From JAPPHA01 sp965220985 (GTDB lineage Bacteria; Pseudomonadota; Alphaproteobacteria; Rhodobacterales; Rhodobacteraceae): DNA of 64,000 bases. Of the stretch, positions 17,566 to 26,994 are shown piece after piece. The DNA lies in contig OZ244854.1 of NCBI GenBank assembly GCA_965220985.1, positions 3,968,001 to 4,032,000 on the forward strand. The letters run 5' to 3'. The notes under the pieces are model-generated. The model was given only the letters and a program-made list of their open reading frames with translations. It was not told where the DNA came from and made no database searches. The position numbers were made by a program, and so were the translations under genes. Each line of letters begins with the position of its first letter. Positions within the stretch are counted from its first letter, which is position 1.

Positions 17566-18807
17566 TCAGCTGAAGGCCTGCAAACCGGTTTGCGCACGCC
17601 CCAGAATGAGCGCGTGAATGTCATGGGTGCCCTCGTAGGTGTTGACCGACTCGAGGTTCATCATGTGCCGGATGACCCCGTACTCGTCCGATACGCCGTT
17701 GGCGCCATGAAGGTCGCGTGCCACGCGCGCGATATCGAGCGCTTTCCCGCAGTTGTTGCGCTTCATCAGACTGATCAGTTCTGCCGGTGCAGCCCCTTGA
17801 TCCATCATTCTCCCAAGACGCAGACTACCCAAGAGTGCAAGGGAGATCTCGGTTTGCATGTCCGCGAGCTTCTTTTGCACCAACTGGGTGGCCGCGATCG
17901 GTCTCGAGAACTGGACTCTGTCGAGCGAATACTGTCGCGCTGCGTGCCAGCAGAATTCAGCAGCGCCCACTGTGCCCCAACAAATGCTGTAACGGGCCCG
18001 GTTGAGACAGCCAAACGGACCCGAAAGCCCCGATGCACCGGGAAGAATCGCATCGTCTGAGACAAACACATCGCTCATCCGGATTGTCCCGGTTGCCGAT
18101 GTTCGCAGCGAGAATTTCCCTTCGACGGGAGCGGTCGAGAGCCCCGGAAGGCCGCGTTCGAGAATGAACCCGCGGATCTTGTTGTCATGGCTTTCCGATC
18201 GGGCCCAGATGACAAAGACATCCGCGATCGGCGAGTTGGAGATCCATGCCTTTTCGCCATTCAGCACGTATCCTCCGTCGACCTTGCGCGCCCGTGTCGC
18301 CATGCTCGACGGGTCAGAACCGTGGTCCGGTTCAGTCAACCCGAAACAGCCGATCAACTCGCCGCTCGCGAGACCCGGCAAGTAGGAATTGCGCTGAGCT
18401 TCCGAGCCGTAGGCGTAGATCGGAAACATGACGAGCGAAGACTGGACCGAGAAAAACGATCGATAACCGCTGTCGACCCGTTCGACTTCGCGCGCGATCA
18501 GCCCGTAGGACACGTAGTTGACGCCTGCGCCTCCGTATTCTGCTGGAATCGTCGAACCGAGAAGGCCGAGTTCGCCCATTTCGGTGGCAATGTCCCGATC
18601 GAAGACCTCATTCCGATTCGCCAGCAAGACCCGCGATTGTAGCCGGTCCTGGCAATACGCCCTGGCTGCGTCACGGCACATCCGCTCTTCTTCATCAAGT
18701 TCCAGTTCCAGGAGAAAGGGATCGTCCCACTCGAACGCAGGCATGCTTGCCGGGGCCGTCGTCGAGGAACTCCCTTCGTCTGTCCTGACTTGTCCGTTCT
18801 TTGGCAT
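17566..18807 (-). CDS. gcdH: Acyl-CoA dehydrogenase, glutaryl-CoA dehydrogenase type
   Basis: FAD enzyme expected to oxidise and decarboxylate glutaryl-CoA to crotonyl-CoA in lysine/tryptophan degradation. From the ATG at 18807 (GGGAGG upstream) it has 413 residues; a frame extends to 18837. Family marks are RSFFSVQSSLVMFPI, FGLTEPDHGSDP, and the catalytic Glu in NTYEGTHDIHALILG, which is characteristic of GCDH. About 25 disordered Ser/Thr/Ala residues precede the first helix. The assignment to GCDH rather than another short-chain ACAD rests on these blocks. Confidence 0.88.
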   Translation of the reverse strand: MPKNGQVRTDEGSSSTTAPASMPAFEWDDPFLLELELDEEERMCRDAARAYCQDRLQSRVLLANRNEVFDRDIATEMGELGLLGSTIPAEYGGAGVNYVSYGLIAREVERVDSGYRSFFSVQSSLVMFPIYAYGSEAQRNSYLPGLASGELIGCFGLTEPDHGSDPSSMATRARKVDGGYVLNGEKAWISNSPIADVFVIWARSESHDNKIRGFILERGLPGLSTAPVEGKFSLRTSATGTIRMSDVFVSDDAILPGASGLSGPFGCLNRARYSICWGTVGAAEFCWHAARQYSLDRVQFSRPIAATQLVQKKLADMQTEISLALLGSLRLGRMMDQGAAPAELISLMKRNNCGKALDIARVARDLHGANGVSDEYGVIRHMMNLESVNTYEGTHDIHALILGRAQTGLQAFS

Positions 18808-19311
18808 GGTTGACCCTCCCTTGGTCAAAACTTGCAATCCGTTCGTTCACGGACCGACCCGCACCCGGTCGACCTGTTGCGATGATTCTGGATCGCCGAC
18901 CACCGCCTTTTGACGAAACGGCCGAGCAACTTCAATCCCTGACGACGGTCTCCTCATGCGAAGATCGAGAGGCGACGAACATGAAGAAAGTCGTCATGAC
19001 AACGCTCGACACGTTAATCGATTCATCGGCATTTCGTCCCTTCCGCAGGCGAAATGCACTGGAACTTGCATCGATCCATCGAACCGGTCGCGCGCCGCGA
19101 CCGAAAACAGGCGTGAACGCGCAACCATTGAAGTCGCCGATCAAAACAAGAGAGCATCGCCAGCATTTTGGCGACACGCTCCCGGATCTCGACAGTGCAC
19201 TGGATCGGACACCGCAAATTTCAAGGTTTCCACGGGTTCCGACAAAAATTACATTGTTCAGATGAACAGTCACGAAGCCAGATTGGCTTCGGCATGAACA
19301 GGAGAACCCGT
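18808..19311. other. Divergent intergenic region, no gene supported
   Basis: About 500 bases between gcdH (minus) and the PPM1-type methyltransferase (plus). Overlapping open frames on both strands lack any recognisable domain and have poor codon character, so I call none. Promoters for both flanking genes should be here. Confidence 0.3.
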
Positions 19312-20160
19312 ATGGACATCAACAAGATCGGCATGACGGCATTCATCATCTCGGGCGTGAGAGAACTCGAGGACAACGAAAAGCACCCACTGTTTTCGGA
19401 CCCTTACGCAAAGCACTTCGTCAACGACGAAATCAGGGTTCGTGTGGCACAACTCAAACAACTCCATCCTGCAATGGGTGACCTGATCCGCATGCGCACC
19501 GTGGCCATCAATTCGATCGTTCGAAGTGAAATCCGCCGCGGCGTTCACCAAGTCGTGACGCTCGGTGCCGGATTTGACATGCGTCATGCGATCTTTGCCA
19601 GCAAAGGGGTGCAGTTCTGGGACATCGATCAACCGGCAGTCATGGAGTTCAAGAAGGCGACTCTGTCCAAGGCTGGTGTCGCCGCATGCCCTTCGATTCA
19701 GTGCAACTACCTTGACGTCGACCTGCCGCAGCAACTGGCAGATGCCGGCCTCGACCTGAATGCAGAGACACTTTTCATCTGGGAGGGGAACACAATGTAC
19801 CTTCCAAGCGATCGTATCTTCGGATTTCTCCGAAGCCTGTGCGACAGCATGCCCAATTTCCGAATCTGTTTCGACTACCTGCCGAACAGCCTGCTCGAAG
19901 GCACGTTCAAGAGCGCAGAGGCCATTGAACTCGTGGGAAAGGTCCAGCAAGTCATGAATGTCACCTTCTCGAGCGGTTTCGACACCCTCGAAGAATTCGA
20001 GACCCAACTTGCCATGCGTGTGATTGAATCTGGAACATGCATGGATGTTGGCCTGCGACATGCAGGGCCCGACGCCGAGCACAGCGTGACCTCGGCGAGT
20101 GACATCAGCCCGGAATTGAAGGACGCCTACAATATCGCCTTTCTCGCTCACGAGACATGA
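19312..20160 (+). CDS. Class I SAM-dependent methyltransferase, PPM1/LCMT-like
   Basis: Predicted SAM-dependent O-methyltransferase of the family that includes leucine carboxyl methyltransferases and polyketide-type carboxyl methyltransferases. 282 residues from the ATG at 19312, supported by AGGAGA upstream; the open frame extends back to 19168 without homology. SAM motif I is VVTLGAGFDMRH, the acidic SAM ribose contact is in WDIDQPAV, and the family motif WEGNTMYL is present. The substrate is unknown. The next gene starts 40 bases downstream and may be cotranscribed. Confidence 0.85.
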   Translation: MDINKIGMTAFIISGVRELEDNEKHPLFSDPYAKHFVNDEIRVRVAQLKQLHPAMGDLIRMRTVAINSIVRSEIRRGVHQVVTLGAGFDMRHAIFASKGVQFWDIDQPAVMEFKKATLSKAGVAACPSIQCNYLDVDLPQQLADAGLDLNAETLFIWEGNTMYLPSDRIFGFLRSLCDSMPNFRICFDYLPNSLLEGTFKSAEAIELVGKVQQVMNVTFSSGFDTLEEFETQLAMRVIESGTCMDVGLRHAGPDAEHSVTSASDISPELKDAYNIAFLAHET

Positions 20161-20200
20161 ATTGGGCCACACATCATCTGACAACAACGGGAGGACCGAA

Positions 20201-20596
20201 ATGTCGAATTCAGAAACCCAGCATGGAACGGTGTTCTGGAGCGAACTCGTGACGCCAGACGTGTCGGCCGCAAAGGCATTCTACGGCGCAACATGTGGTT
20301 GGTCCTTCGACGATATGCCGATGGATAACGGCACCTACGTCACGGCAAAGTCGGGCGACAAGATCGTCGCCGGGATCATGGACATGAACGCATTGCCGCA
20401 TCTTGAGGGCGTCATGCCGCATTGGTTCACCTACCTCGCCATTCAGGACATGGGGGCCGCAATCGAGGCCGGCGTTGCATCCGGCGGAACGGTCATGCGC
20501 GACCCATTCGACGTCGCCGGAATCGGTCGTATCGCAATCGTCGCGGACAGTACCGGTGCAGTGGTTGGATTGATCGAACCCGCTCCCTGCGATTGA
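20201..20596 (+). CDS. VOC (glyoxalase/bleomycin resistance fold) protein
   Basis: 131 residues from the ATG at 20201, chosen for the GGGAGGACC ribosome site upstream; an in-frame ATG at 20162 is less well placed. The opening FWSELVTPDVSAAKAFYG and the closing GRIAIVADSTGAVVGLIEP are the two beta-alpha-beta-beta-beta halves of a single vicinal-oxygen-chelate domain. Such proteins can be metal-dependent lyases, dioxygenases or ligand-binding proteins; no function can be specified. It follows the methyltransferase gene on the same strand. Confidence 0.82.
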   Translation: MSNSETQHGTVFWSELVTPDVSAAKAFYGATCGWSFDDMPMDNGTYVTAKSGDKIVAGIMDMNALPHLEGVMPHWFTYLAIQDMGAAIEAGVASGGTVMRDPFDVAGIGRIAIVADSTGAVVGLIEPAPCD

Positions 20597-20647
20597 GACT
20601 GAGATGGGGAACTACCGAGCCAGCAGGAAGGCACGCCTCCCGGCGCC

Positions 20648-20680
20648 TCCCGGTCGATGATCGGGAAAATTGAGTTTATT
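20648..20680 (+). terminator. Possible rho-independent terminator after the VOC gene
   Basis: TCCCGGTC (20648-20655), loop GAT, GATCGGGA (20659-20666) forms an 8-bp stem with one G-U pair. It is followed by an A/T-rich stretch with interrupted T runs to about 20680. The stem is short and the T tract broken, so this is a weak call. Confidence 0.3.
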
Positions 20681-20853
20681 TTCAAGATCTTGGGGTGATC
20701 ATCCCTGCCCCAATGTCTCCGCCCGGTTGTCGACGATTTCACTCTCAAGGACATGGCGAGAACTTGCCGCACGGTGAGAGGGTCCAGACGGCGCATGTCG
20801 TGAGGATGCGTCAACCCGTCAGCAGTATTTCCTTTTGTCCTGACCGATCGACC

Positions 20854-21726
20854 TCACCGCGCAAGGCGGCCACGCAGGCGAAGTCCGATCAGGTTGGAAA
20901 CCGTGAGGACCATCAGCAGGAAAACCCCACCAGCCACCACGTGTGACGACGGGATCTCGTCCAGCAGCAACCAGGCCAGAAGCGGAGCAAGAGCAGCTTC
21001 GAGCAAAAGCAGCAACGACACTTCCGCCGCCGTTATGTAGCGCGGACCGATCGCCAGCATGGCCGTCCCAAGCGGAACCAGCAGTCCGCCAAGTATCAGC
21101 GCATAAACCAGACTCGCGAACGAGAGCACAAACGGATTGATCAGGACCAGGAGAACAACAGCGAGAAGCAGTTGCGATGCAGCAGCGGCAGGGACCATCG
21201 AGAATCGCCGTGCTCGGCGCGCAACCGTGTAGCTGACCGAAAGACACAACGCGACCCCAAGGGCGGCCAGATCGCCGAAAACGGCATGAGATGGTCCAAC
21301 ACGCGGGCCTCCAATAATGATTCCCATGCCGACAATGGCGAGCAGGATTGTCCAGACCATGCGACGGCTGACGGTTTCACGGAGCACGAACCAGCCGAGA
21401 ATCGCGCAAAACACCGGGGTCGTGCTGACGATGAACAAGGTGCTGGCAACCGTCGTCGTTTCGATCGCAACGACAAACAGCAAGGTCGCGAGCGCCGTCA
21501 ATGCGGTATAGATCGCGCCCGACCATTTCAGCTGCGCGATGGCACGGATTGTCTGGCTTCGATGCTGTATTCCGACGGCGAGAAACAGGACCACGCCCGC
21601 CAGCGACGATCGCCAGAACGCAATGACAAGGATGTCCGCGTCGATCAACCTGATCAGTATGCTGTCGGGAACGATCGCGAGAACGCCGATGGTCGTCAAC
21701 AGGACGCCTCTGCCTTGATCGGTCAA
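20854..21726 (-). CDS. EamA/DMT family transporter
   Basis: Inner-membrane exporter-type protein of 290 residues with ten hydrophobic segments arranged as two EamA repeats. The first repeat ends near TPVFCAILGWFVLRETVSRR, and the second ends near LLEAALAPLLAWLLLDEIPSS, both with the typical acidic residue before the last helix of the repeat. Members export amino acids, metabolites or drugs; substrate not deducible. It converges on the VOC gene with about 260 bases between. Confidence 0.88.
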   Translation of the reverse strand: MTDQGRGVLLTTIGVLAIVPDSILIRLIDADILVIAFWRSSLAGVVLFLAVGIQHRSQTIRAIAQLKWSGAIYTALTALATLLFVVAIETTTVASTLFIVSTTPVFCAILGWFVLRETVSRRMVWTILLAIVGMGIIIGGPRVGPSHAVFGDLAALGVALCLSVSYTVARRARRFSMVPAAAASQLLLAVVLLVLINPFVLSFASLVYALILGGLLVPLGTAMLAIGPRYITAAEVSLLLLLEAALAPLLAWLLLDEIPSSHVVAGGVFLLMVLTVSNLIGLRLRGRLAR

Positions 21727-22120
21727 GACCGGACTCTCCCGTGCCGAGAGTGCCCACGCATGGTCGGATTTGCTTCGATCAGGTGTTCAACGCGCATGAC
21801 ATCATCAGTCTTTGTCATGCGCTCGTTCGAAATCAAGAGCGAGTTGCACGAAAGGTCATTGGCCGTGTTGTCGCAGACATTTGGTAACGGCCTGAAAATC
21901 CCACCCGGCAGCAATGGCAATTCGAGCGGGGTCGAGTCGCTGTTCCTGTACTCAATTCTCAATCTCTCATGCAGTCAAACCGAGACACGCAGGCACGGGT
22001 CTCGTCGTGGAAAGGTCTTCATGGGTCGCTTTGCCATTCGATGCAAAAACCATTGCGTAGTCGTTGGTTCACGCAAGATCGCATCCAGTCGATGTGTTGG
22101 TCAGGACTGCAATCATCCAC
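21727..22120. other. Intergenic region, no gene seen
   Basis: 394 bases between the EamA gene and the orphan 689-residue gene, both on the minus strand. No recognisable coding, RNA or repeat element. The base composition looks lower in GC here than in the flanking core genes, continuing into the orphan gene. Confidence 0.3.
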
Positions 22121-24190
22121 TCAAGATCTGGTCAACAACCACTTTGTTCTGAGTGCCCATGGCGACCACTTTAACATGAGGCCCTCGAGACAATCTGCGT
22201 AGAGACCTTCCGTATCGACCTCATCGCCAAACTCATCTGCGACGCTGTCCAAGAGACGAACGAACTCCACCGGCGACAGTCTTGATCGACATTTCTCGAG
22301 GACGCCCAGTTCCTTGAATGTGCTATCGCCGAATCCTGACCCGCTGTAGATCCACGCCGTTGCTTCAGTCACAGCGTAATGCGGCGCTTCCACAAGTCCT
22401 TTTTCCCACGCCGTTTCGACGGCTTGACGCAACAGTACGTCCCGAACGTGATAGGAGTGATCACGATCGCTTTGGCGAACATAACGAAGAAGAAGATCGG
22501 TGGCGTCCTCTCGGGCAACCAGATAATCCAACGCGGACGTGATTGTGCCCGGGACCTCGGTGTCATAGGGCTCGTGATCGTTTTCCTTGGCGGCGGTCAG
22601 GTACGTGTCAACATACCGACGCACGACAGAGGCAACTTCAATCGACTTCTCTTCAAGCTCGTCAAAGAACTCCTTTTCGTTCATGAGACCGTCGGGCGTC
22701 GCAAAATACGGCTCCAGTTGGTGCGTGATCAATTGACCGAATTCGGTTTTCAACCTGTCCATCAAGTCGCTCAGACCGGATTCGACATCCTCGCTTCTCC
22801 AGCTCTTCAGCGTCGTGAGACACGGCAAATCGCCTGCGACATCATTGGGTTGGAGCGGTTCCGGCTTATACCGCCTGTGGTTGTCTTCTCCAAGAATGAC
22901 CAGATCAGGGTCATCCAAGGTCACTTCACGCACGCTGTCGCTCTCGAAGATCAAGAGACGATTGCCTTCCTCATGCAGTGACCGAGCACTGATGCTGCGC
23001 ACCCCTGTTTTTGCGCTCGTCCGGTCAGAATCCGTGTTCCTTTGATCGAGGTGGAGGCCATCCAGGATCGGGTGTTTCGAGTTGGGGTGGCTTACGATCC
23101 AAGGCCCGGCGGGTCCGTCCAGGGGTATTCTTCGCAAGCAACCATTTGACTGGAAATAGATCGCTTCACTATGACCCGGCCAGAAAGCTCCCATGTCCCT
23201 GAAGTCGGGGAATGATGGCCCACTCCAGAGTTCTTCGGGCAGTTCGCCCGAAGGCCAAATTGACTCGGTCTCCAGCCAATTCTGCCTTGTTCGCATTTTT
23301 GCAATGATGGCATCACTGTCATCGATGGGACATGACACCGCAACGTCGCCAAGTTCCAAACGCTTGTGGAGGCTCAAATCCTCCGTCAGAAGAAGATCCA
23401 ATTCCAAGCCAAATCTGTGCCAGGCGTGAGACTCGTCTTGCTCAAGCAAACCCTTGTAGATCGGGATCATTCCGAAGCGCATGATCATTCGACCGCACGG
23501 ACTTGGTGCAATCAGGTCCATGACCATGCCGTAACGGTTGAACAATTGCCTGTTGGGAATTGTTGCGATCAACTGGGGCGAGGATTCCTGCGGATTCCCC
23601 AGAATACTCGGATTGAGTTGCCTGTTGTCGAACCGGACCTCCATGAGCCCGACGGGATGGGGCGTTTCGTTTCGGTAAGTGTTATGACAGCGAACCGTGC
23701 CAAACACGGTCCCGTCGTCGCGACAGAACAGCGGGAATCCAAGATCAATACTCGTTTCAATGTCAGCATGACTTCCTGCTCCGCGACGACGAATGTCACC
23801 CTGGGCATTGACGCAAAAACTTGGCAGGTCCCGCCAGGCTTCAGTCAAATCGGGCAAACGATAGATTTCGACAACCGACAGAGAACTATGGACAGCAACC
23901 AGGTCTGCCCCGGAGACAATTTCGACTTCGCGCGCGTACTTTAAGACTTCGACACGAGCCGTTTCAACGAGATCCGGCATGCTGTAAATGACCAGGTAAG
24001 TCCGTCCATCCTTGACTCGCCAATTGTGCTCGACAAGGATGGCCAACCATTCGTCGTTCCAATCGAGATCCTCGATGCTCCCTCTGCGCAACGGATGGAC
24101 GAGTCCGATGCGTTCGTCTCCATCGGCAACCGTCACGTGCGAATTGTCAAACATCGGGGCACGATCCTTGTAGGCGTAGATCATCTCCAT
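22121..24190 (-). CDS. Unrecognised 689-residue protein, possible beta-propeller plus helical C-terminal domain
   Basis: I do not recognise this gene. I start at the ATG at 24190 because AAGGAG lies six bases upstream; an in-frame ATG at 24235 would put that ribosome site inside the coding sequence. No signal peptide or membrane segment is visible, so it should be cytoplasmic. The N-terminal half has repeated beta-strand-like units, for instance VIYSMPDLVETA and VEIYRLPDLTEAW about 45 residues apart, which suggests propeller blades. The C-terminal third is rich in charged helices (LLRYVRQSDRDHSYHVRDVLL). GC content is visibly below neighbours: 50% in the sampled line 22441-22500 against 70% at 29881-29940. 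It is probably recently acquired or weakly conserved. Confidence 0.7.
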   Translation of the reverse strand: MEMIYAYKDRAPMFDNSHVTVADGDERIGLVHPLRRGSIEDLDWNDEWLAILVEHNWRVKDGRTYLVIYSMPDLVETARVEVLKYAREVEIVSGADLVAVHSSLSVVEIYRLPDLTEAWRDLPSFCVNAQGDIRRRGAGSHADIETSIDLGFPLFCRDDGTVFGTVRCHNTYRNETPHPVGLMEVRFDNRQLNPSILGNPQESSPQLIATIPNRQLFNRYGMVMDLIAPSPCGRMIMRFGMIPIYKGLLEQDESHAWHRFGLELDLLLTEDLSLHKRLELGDVAVSCPIDDSDAIIAKMRTRQNWLETESIWPSGELPEELWSGPSFPDFRDMGAFWPGHSEAIYFQSNGCLRRIPLDGPAGPWIVSHPNSKHPILDGLHLDQRNTDSDRTSAKTGVRSISARSLHEEGNRLLIFESDSVREVTLDDPDLVILGEDNHRRYKPEPLQPNDVAGDLPCLTTLKSWRSEDVESGLSDLMDRLKTEFGQLITHQLEPYFATPDGLMNEKEFFDELEEKSIEVASVVRRYVDTYLTAAKENDHEPYDTEVPGTITSALDYLVAREDATDLLLRYVRQSDRDHSYHVRDVLLRQAVETAWEKGLVEAPHYAVTEATAWIYSGSGFGDSTFKELGVLEKCRSRLSPVEFVRLLDSVADEFGDEVDTEGLYADCLEGLMLKWSPWALRTKWLLTRS

Positions 24191-24403
24191 GGAGCACTCC
24201 TTGCATTCACTGTTGGGCGACTTGCCGGACATCAATTGACATAACTTCGTGCTGGCTCGATCGCCATCGTGGAATCATCAGCTTGCCGCCAACCGAGACA
24301 TGGCAGAGGAATACAAGGACTCCGGCCATGTCGTGGATTCACGAAGCACGACCGGAATTCCGATCTCGGGAGGACCGGCATGCCCTTGCGTGCTGCCCCG
24401 GCT

Positions 24404-25867
24404 CTACGGCCTCTGCCCGACGGCCCGACCAACCCCTTCAGGCAGTTCAAGCCGAGAATGCAATTCGGCGATTTCTTCGAGTTTGCTCGCGACCTGCGGC
24501 CCGGCATCGGATGTTCGCCGGGTCTGCAGATCGACGTGAAGCAGCAGGTGCTCGCCAGTCGCAACCAGCGTCCCTTCCGCAGTCTTCATCTCGTGGAACA
24601 GCCTCATCTTGCGTGGCTCGCCCTGCAGGCAAGTCGTGTCGATGGTGAAAGGATGTCCTGCCAGCAGTTCGTCGAGATGGCGTATGTGGGTCTCGACCGT
24701 GAAATAGCTGCCTCCTGCCGCGATGTAGTCCGCGTCGCAGCCGACAATCTCCATGAACCTGTCTGTCGCATCCCCGAAAGCCTCGAGATACTTGGCCTCG
24801 TTCATGTGCCCATTGTAGTCGGTCCAATCGAGTGGAACGGCGCGCGACGCCGTTCGCACGGGCGCGGAAAAGTCGCCTGCCTCTTCGTGACCACGCGATG
24901 CATCATGCGCGTTCAATACCGCACCCGCACCCTGGTTCCGCCCCTTGAGAGCCCTCAGAATCGCAACGAGGTTGCCGTCCCGAAGCCTCTCGAGTTCATG
25001 AATGGACAAGTGTGACGATTGAGCCTCCGACTGCTTGTCAATGGTCCTGATCAGATCGTCAGTCAATTCGGGAACATCGGTCAGCCGAGTCCAGGGCAGT
25101 TCGAGGCAAGGACCGAATTGGGCCAGAAAATGGCTCATTCCCGCATCGCCGCCAGCGATCCTGAATGTCTCGAATAGACCCATCTGTGCCCAGCGCAGGC
25201 CGAACCCCAGTCGAATCGACTCGTCGATTTCCTCGGTGGTCGCGACCCCGTCCCTGACCAGCCACAACGCCTCGCGCCACACGGCTTCCATCAGGCGGTC
25301 GGCGAGGTGCGCATCAATCTCCGTCCTCACCTGAAGTGGATGCATGCCCAGCGACGAAAGGATCGCGCCGGCGCGCTCCAGCAGATGCGGATCAGTCTTC
25401 TCATGGCCGACGACTTCCACCAGCGGCAGAAGATAGACAGGATTGAACGGATGGCAGACCATGAGCTGACGGGCGACAGGACTGCCGGCAGCCAAAACCG
25501 AAGGCCGAAATCCCGACGTTGACGACGCAATGATGCAGTCCGGTCCGACGAGGCCTTCGAGCTTCGCAAACAGCCCTGCCTTGACCTCGAGCCGTTCGGG
25601 AATCGACTCCTGGACCCAGCACGCATCCGCAACCGCTTCGTCGAGACGATCCGCAATGGTCAGTCGCCCCTCGCGCGCCATCCCGACATCGGAGAGGCCA
25701 GGCAGCGCGAGGCGCGCATTGCCAAGGACTGCCGCAAGCCGCTCTTTCGCGGACGGGTCGGGATCGAAGACTGCTACGTCCCAGCCGTTGAGAAGAAACC
25801 GTGCAGCCCAGCCGGCACCGATGACCCCGGCGCCGACAATCGCAGCCTTGCGAGATTCACCACTCAT
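24404..25867 (-). CDS. lcdH: L-carnitine dehydrogenase fused to a hotdog thioesterase
   Basis: Bifunctional protein of 487 residues from the ATG at 25867 (GAGAGG upstream). Residues 1-about 320 are a 3-hydroxyacyl-CoA dehydrogenase-like carnitine dehydrogenase: NAD motif VGAGVIGAGWA, catalytic His in MVCHPFNPVYLLPLVEVV, and C-terminal helices. From about residue 345 a 4HBT-type thioesterase follows, with the active-site segment DWTDYNGHMNEAKY. This fusion is known in carnitine-degrading proteobacteria, where the dehydrogenase makes 3-dehydrocarnitine and the thioesterase hydrolyses betainyl-CoA to glycine betaine. The upstream BKACE gene supplies the missing middle step. Confidence 0.88.
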   Translation of the reverse strand: MSGESRKAAIVGAGVIGAGWAARFLLNGWDVAVFDPDPSAKERLAAVLGNARLALPGLSDVGMAREGRLTIADRLDEAVADACWVQESIPERLEVKAGLFAKLEGLVGPDCIIASSTSGFRPSVLAAGSPVARQLMVCHPFNPVYLLPLVEVVGHEKTDPHLLERAGAILSSLGMHPLQVRTEIDAHLADRLMEAVWREALWLVRDGVATTEEIDESIRLGFGLRWAQMGLFETFRIAGGDAGMSHFLAQFGPCLELPWTRLTDVPELTDDLIRTIDKQSEAQSSHLSIHELERLRDGNLVAILRALKGRNQGAGAVLNAHDASRGHEEAGDFSAPVRTASRAVPLDWTDYNGHMNEAKYLEAFGDATDRFMEIVGCDADYIAAGGSYFTVETHIRHLDELLAGHPFTIDTTCLQGEPRKMRLFHEMKTAEGTLVATGEHLLLHVDLQTRRTSDAGPQVASKLEEIAELHSRLELPEGVGRAVGQRP

Positions 25868-25957
25868 GTCGTCACCTCTCGAGTGCGTTCGCCACGCCCG
25901 TCCATTCCGTTGATTTGATCCGACTGGAAATTGCGAGGCCCCATGGGAACCGGCCAT

Positions 25958-26872
25958 TCACCCCTGCGGAGACCGCTTGGTCAAGCCCAGCTGTTCGCGC
26001 ACGTCCTGCGGGCCCATGATGCGAACGCCGAGGCGGGTCAGGATCTCGACGGCGCGCTCGACGAGTTGCCGGTTCGTCGCCAGCACACCACGATCGAGCA
26101 TCAGGTTGTCCTCGAGACCCACACGGACGTTGCCTCCCGCCAAGACGGCGGCGGCGACGTATGGCATCTGGTTTCGACCGAGCGAAAAGGCCGAAAAAAC
26201 CCAATCTTTCGGCACGTTGTTGACCATTGCCATGAAGGTGTTGAGATCGTCCGGAGCGCCCCACTGTATTCCCATGCACAGTTGCACCAGCGCGGGGCTT
26301 GGCAGGATTCCCTCTTCAACGAGCTGCTTTGCGAACCACAACTGCCCCGTGTCGAATGCCTCGATCTCGGGTCGGACACCGGCCTCGACCATCATCGCGC
26401 CCATCGCTCGAAGCATGTCCGGCGTGTTGGCCATGATGTAGTTGGCCTCCGCGAAGTTCATTGTGCCGCAGTCGAGCGTGCAGATCTCGGGGCGACAGCT
26501 GATCACATGACGCACCCGTTCCGAAGCGCCGACCAGATCGGTTCCTTCCTCGTCGAGCGGAAACGGATTCTCGGCAGGGCCTGTCACGATGTCGCCGCCC
26601 ATTCCCGCCGTCAGGTTCAAGACGACATCGACGTCAGACGCCCGGATCAGTCGAGTGACCTCGTGATAGAGTTCCGGGTCCCGGCACGGAACGCCGGTCT
26701 CGGGGTCCCGAACGTGACAGTGGACAATTGCAGCACCCGCGCGAGCCGCATCGATGGCGCTCTCGGCGATGCTCTCGGGCGATCTCGGCACGTGGGGCGA
26801 TCGATCCTGCGTGCTGCCTGAACCGGTGACGGCGCAGGTTATGAAGGCGTGTCGATTGACTTGAAGGGGCAT
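25958..26872 (-). CDS. BKACE family protein, probable 3-dehydrocarnitine cleavage enzyme
   Basis: Beta-keto acid cleavage enzyme (DUF849 family) of 304 residues: zinc-dependent, condenses a beta-keto acid with acetyl-CoA to give acetoacetate and a new CoA ester. The family marks are ITCAVTGSGS, AAIVHCHVRDPETG with the metal-site H-x-H, the Glu of the PEICTLDCGTMNF region, and GLEDNLML near the C-terminus. Placement directly upstream of lcdH predicts 3-dehydrocarnitine plus acetyl-CoA giving betainyl-CoA plus acetoacetate. Lysine-fermentation Kce is the same family but its partner genes are absent here. Confidence 0.88.
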   Translation of the reverse strand: MPLQVNRHAFITCAVTGSGSTQDRSPHVPRSPESIAESAIDAARAGAAIVHCHVRDPETGVPCRDPELYHEVTRLIRASDVDVVLNLTAGMGGDIVTGPAENPFPLDEEGTDLVGASERVRHVISCRPEICTLDCGTMNFAEANYIMANTPDMLRAMGAMMVEAGVRPEIEAFDTGQLWFAKQLVEEGILPSPALVQLCMGIQWGAPDDLNTFMAMVNNVPKDWVFSAFSLGRNQMPYVAAAVLAGGNVRVGLEDNLMLDRGVLATNRQLVERAVEILTRLGVRIMGPQDVREQLGLTKRSPQG

Positions 26873-26994
26873 GGCGGTTCACTCACGGTTTCGGGAATTG
26901 CAGAGAGGTGTTCCTGTCGTTGCGCACCGGGAGGCAAACTCTTGTTGGTCCGCCCCAGATCAACGCCACGACCTGCACGTCGTGCGCGACAAAC

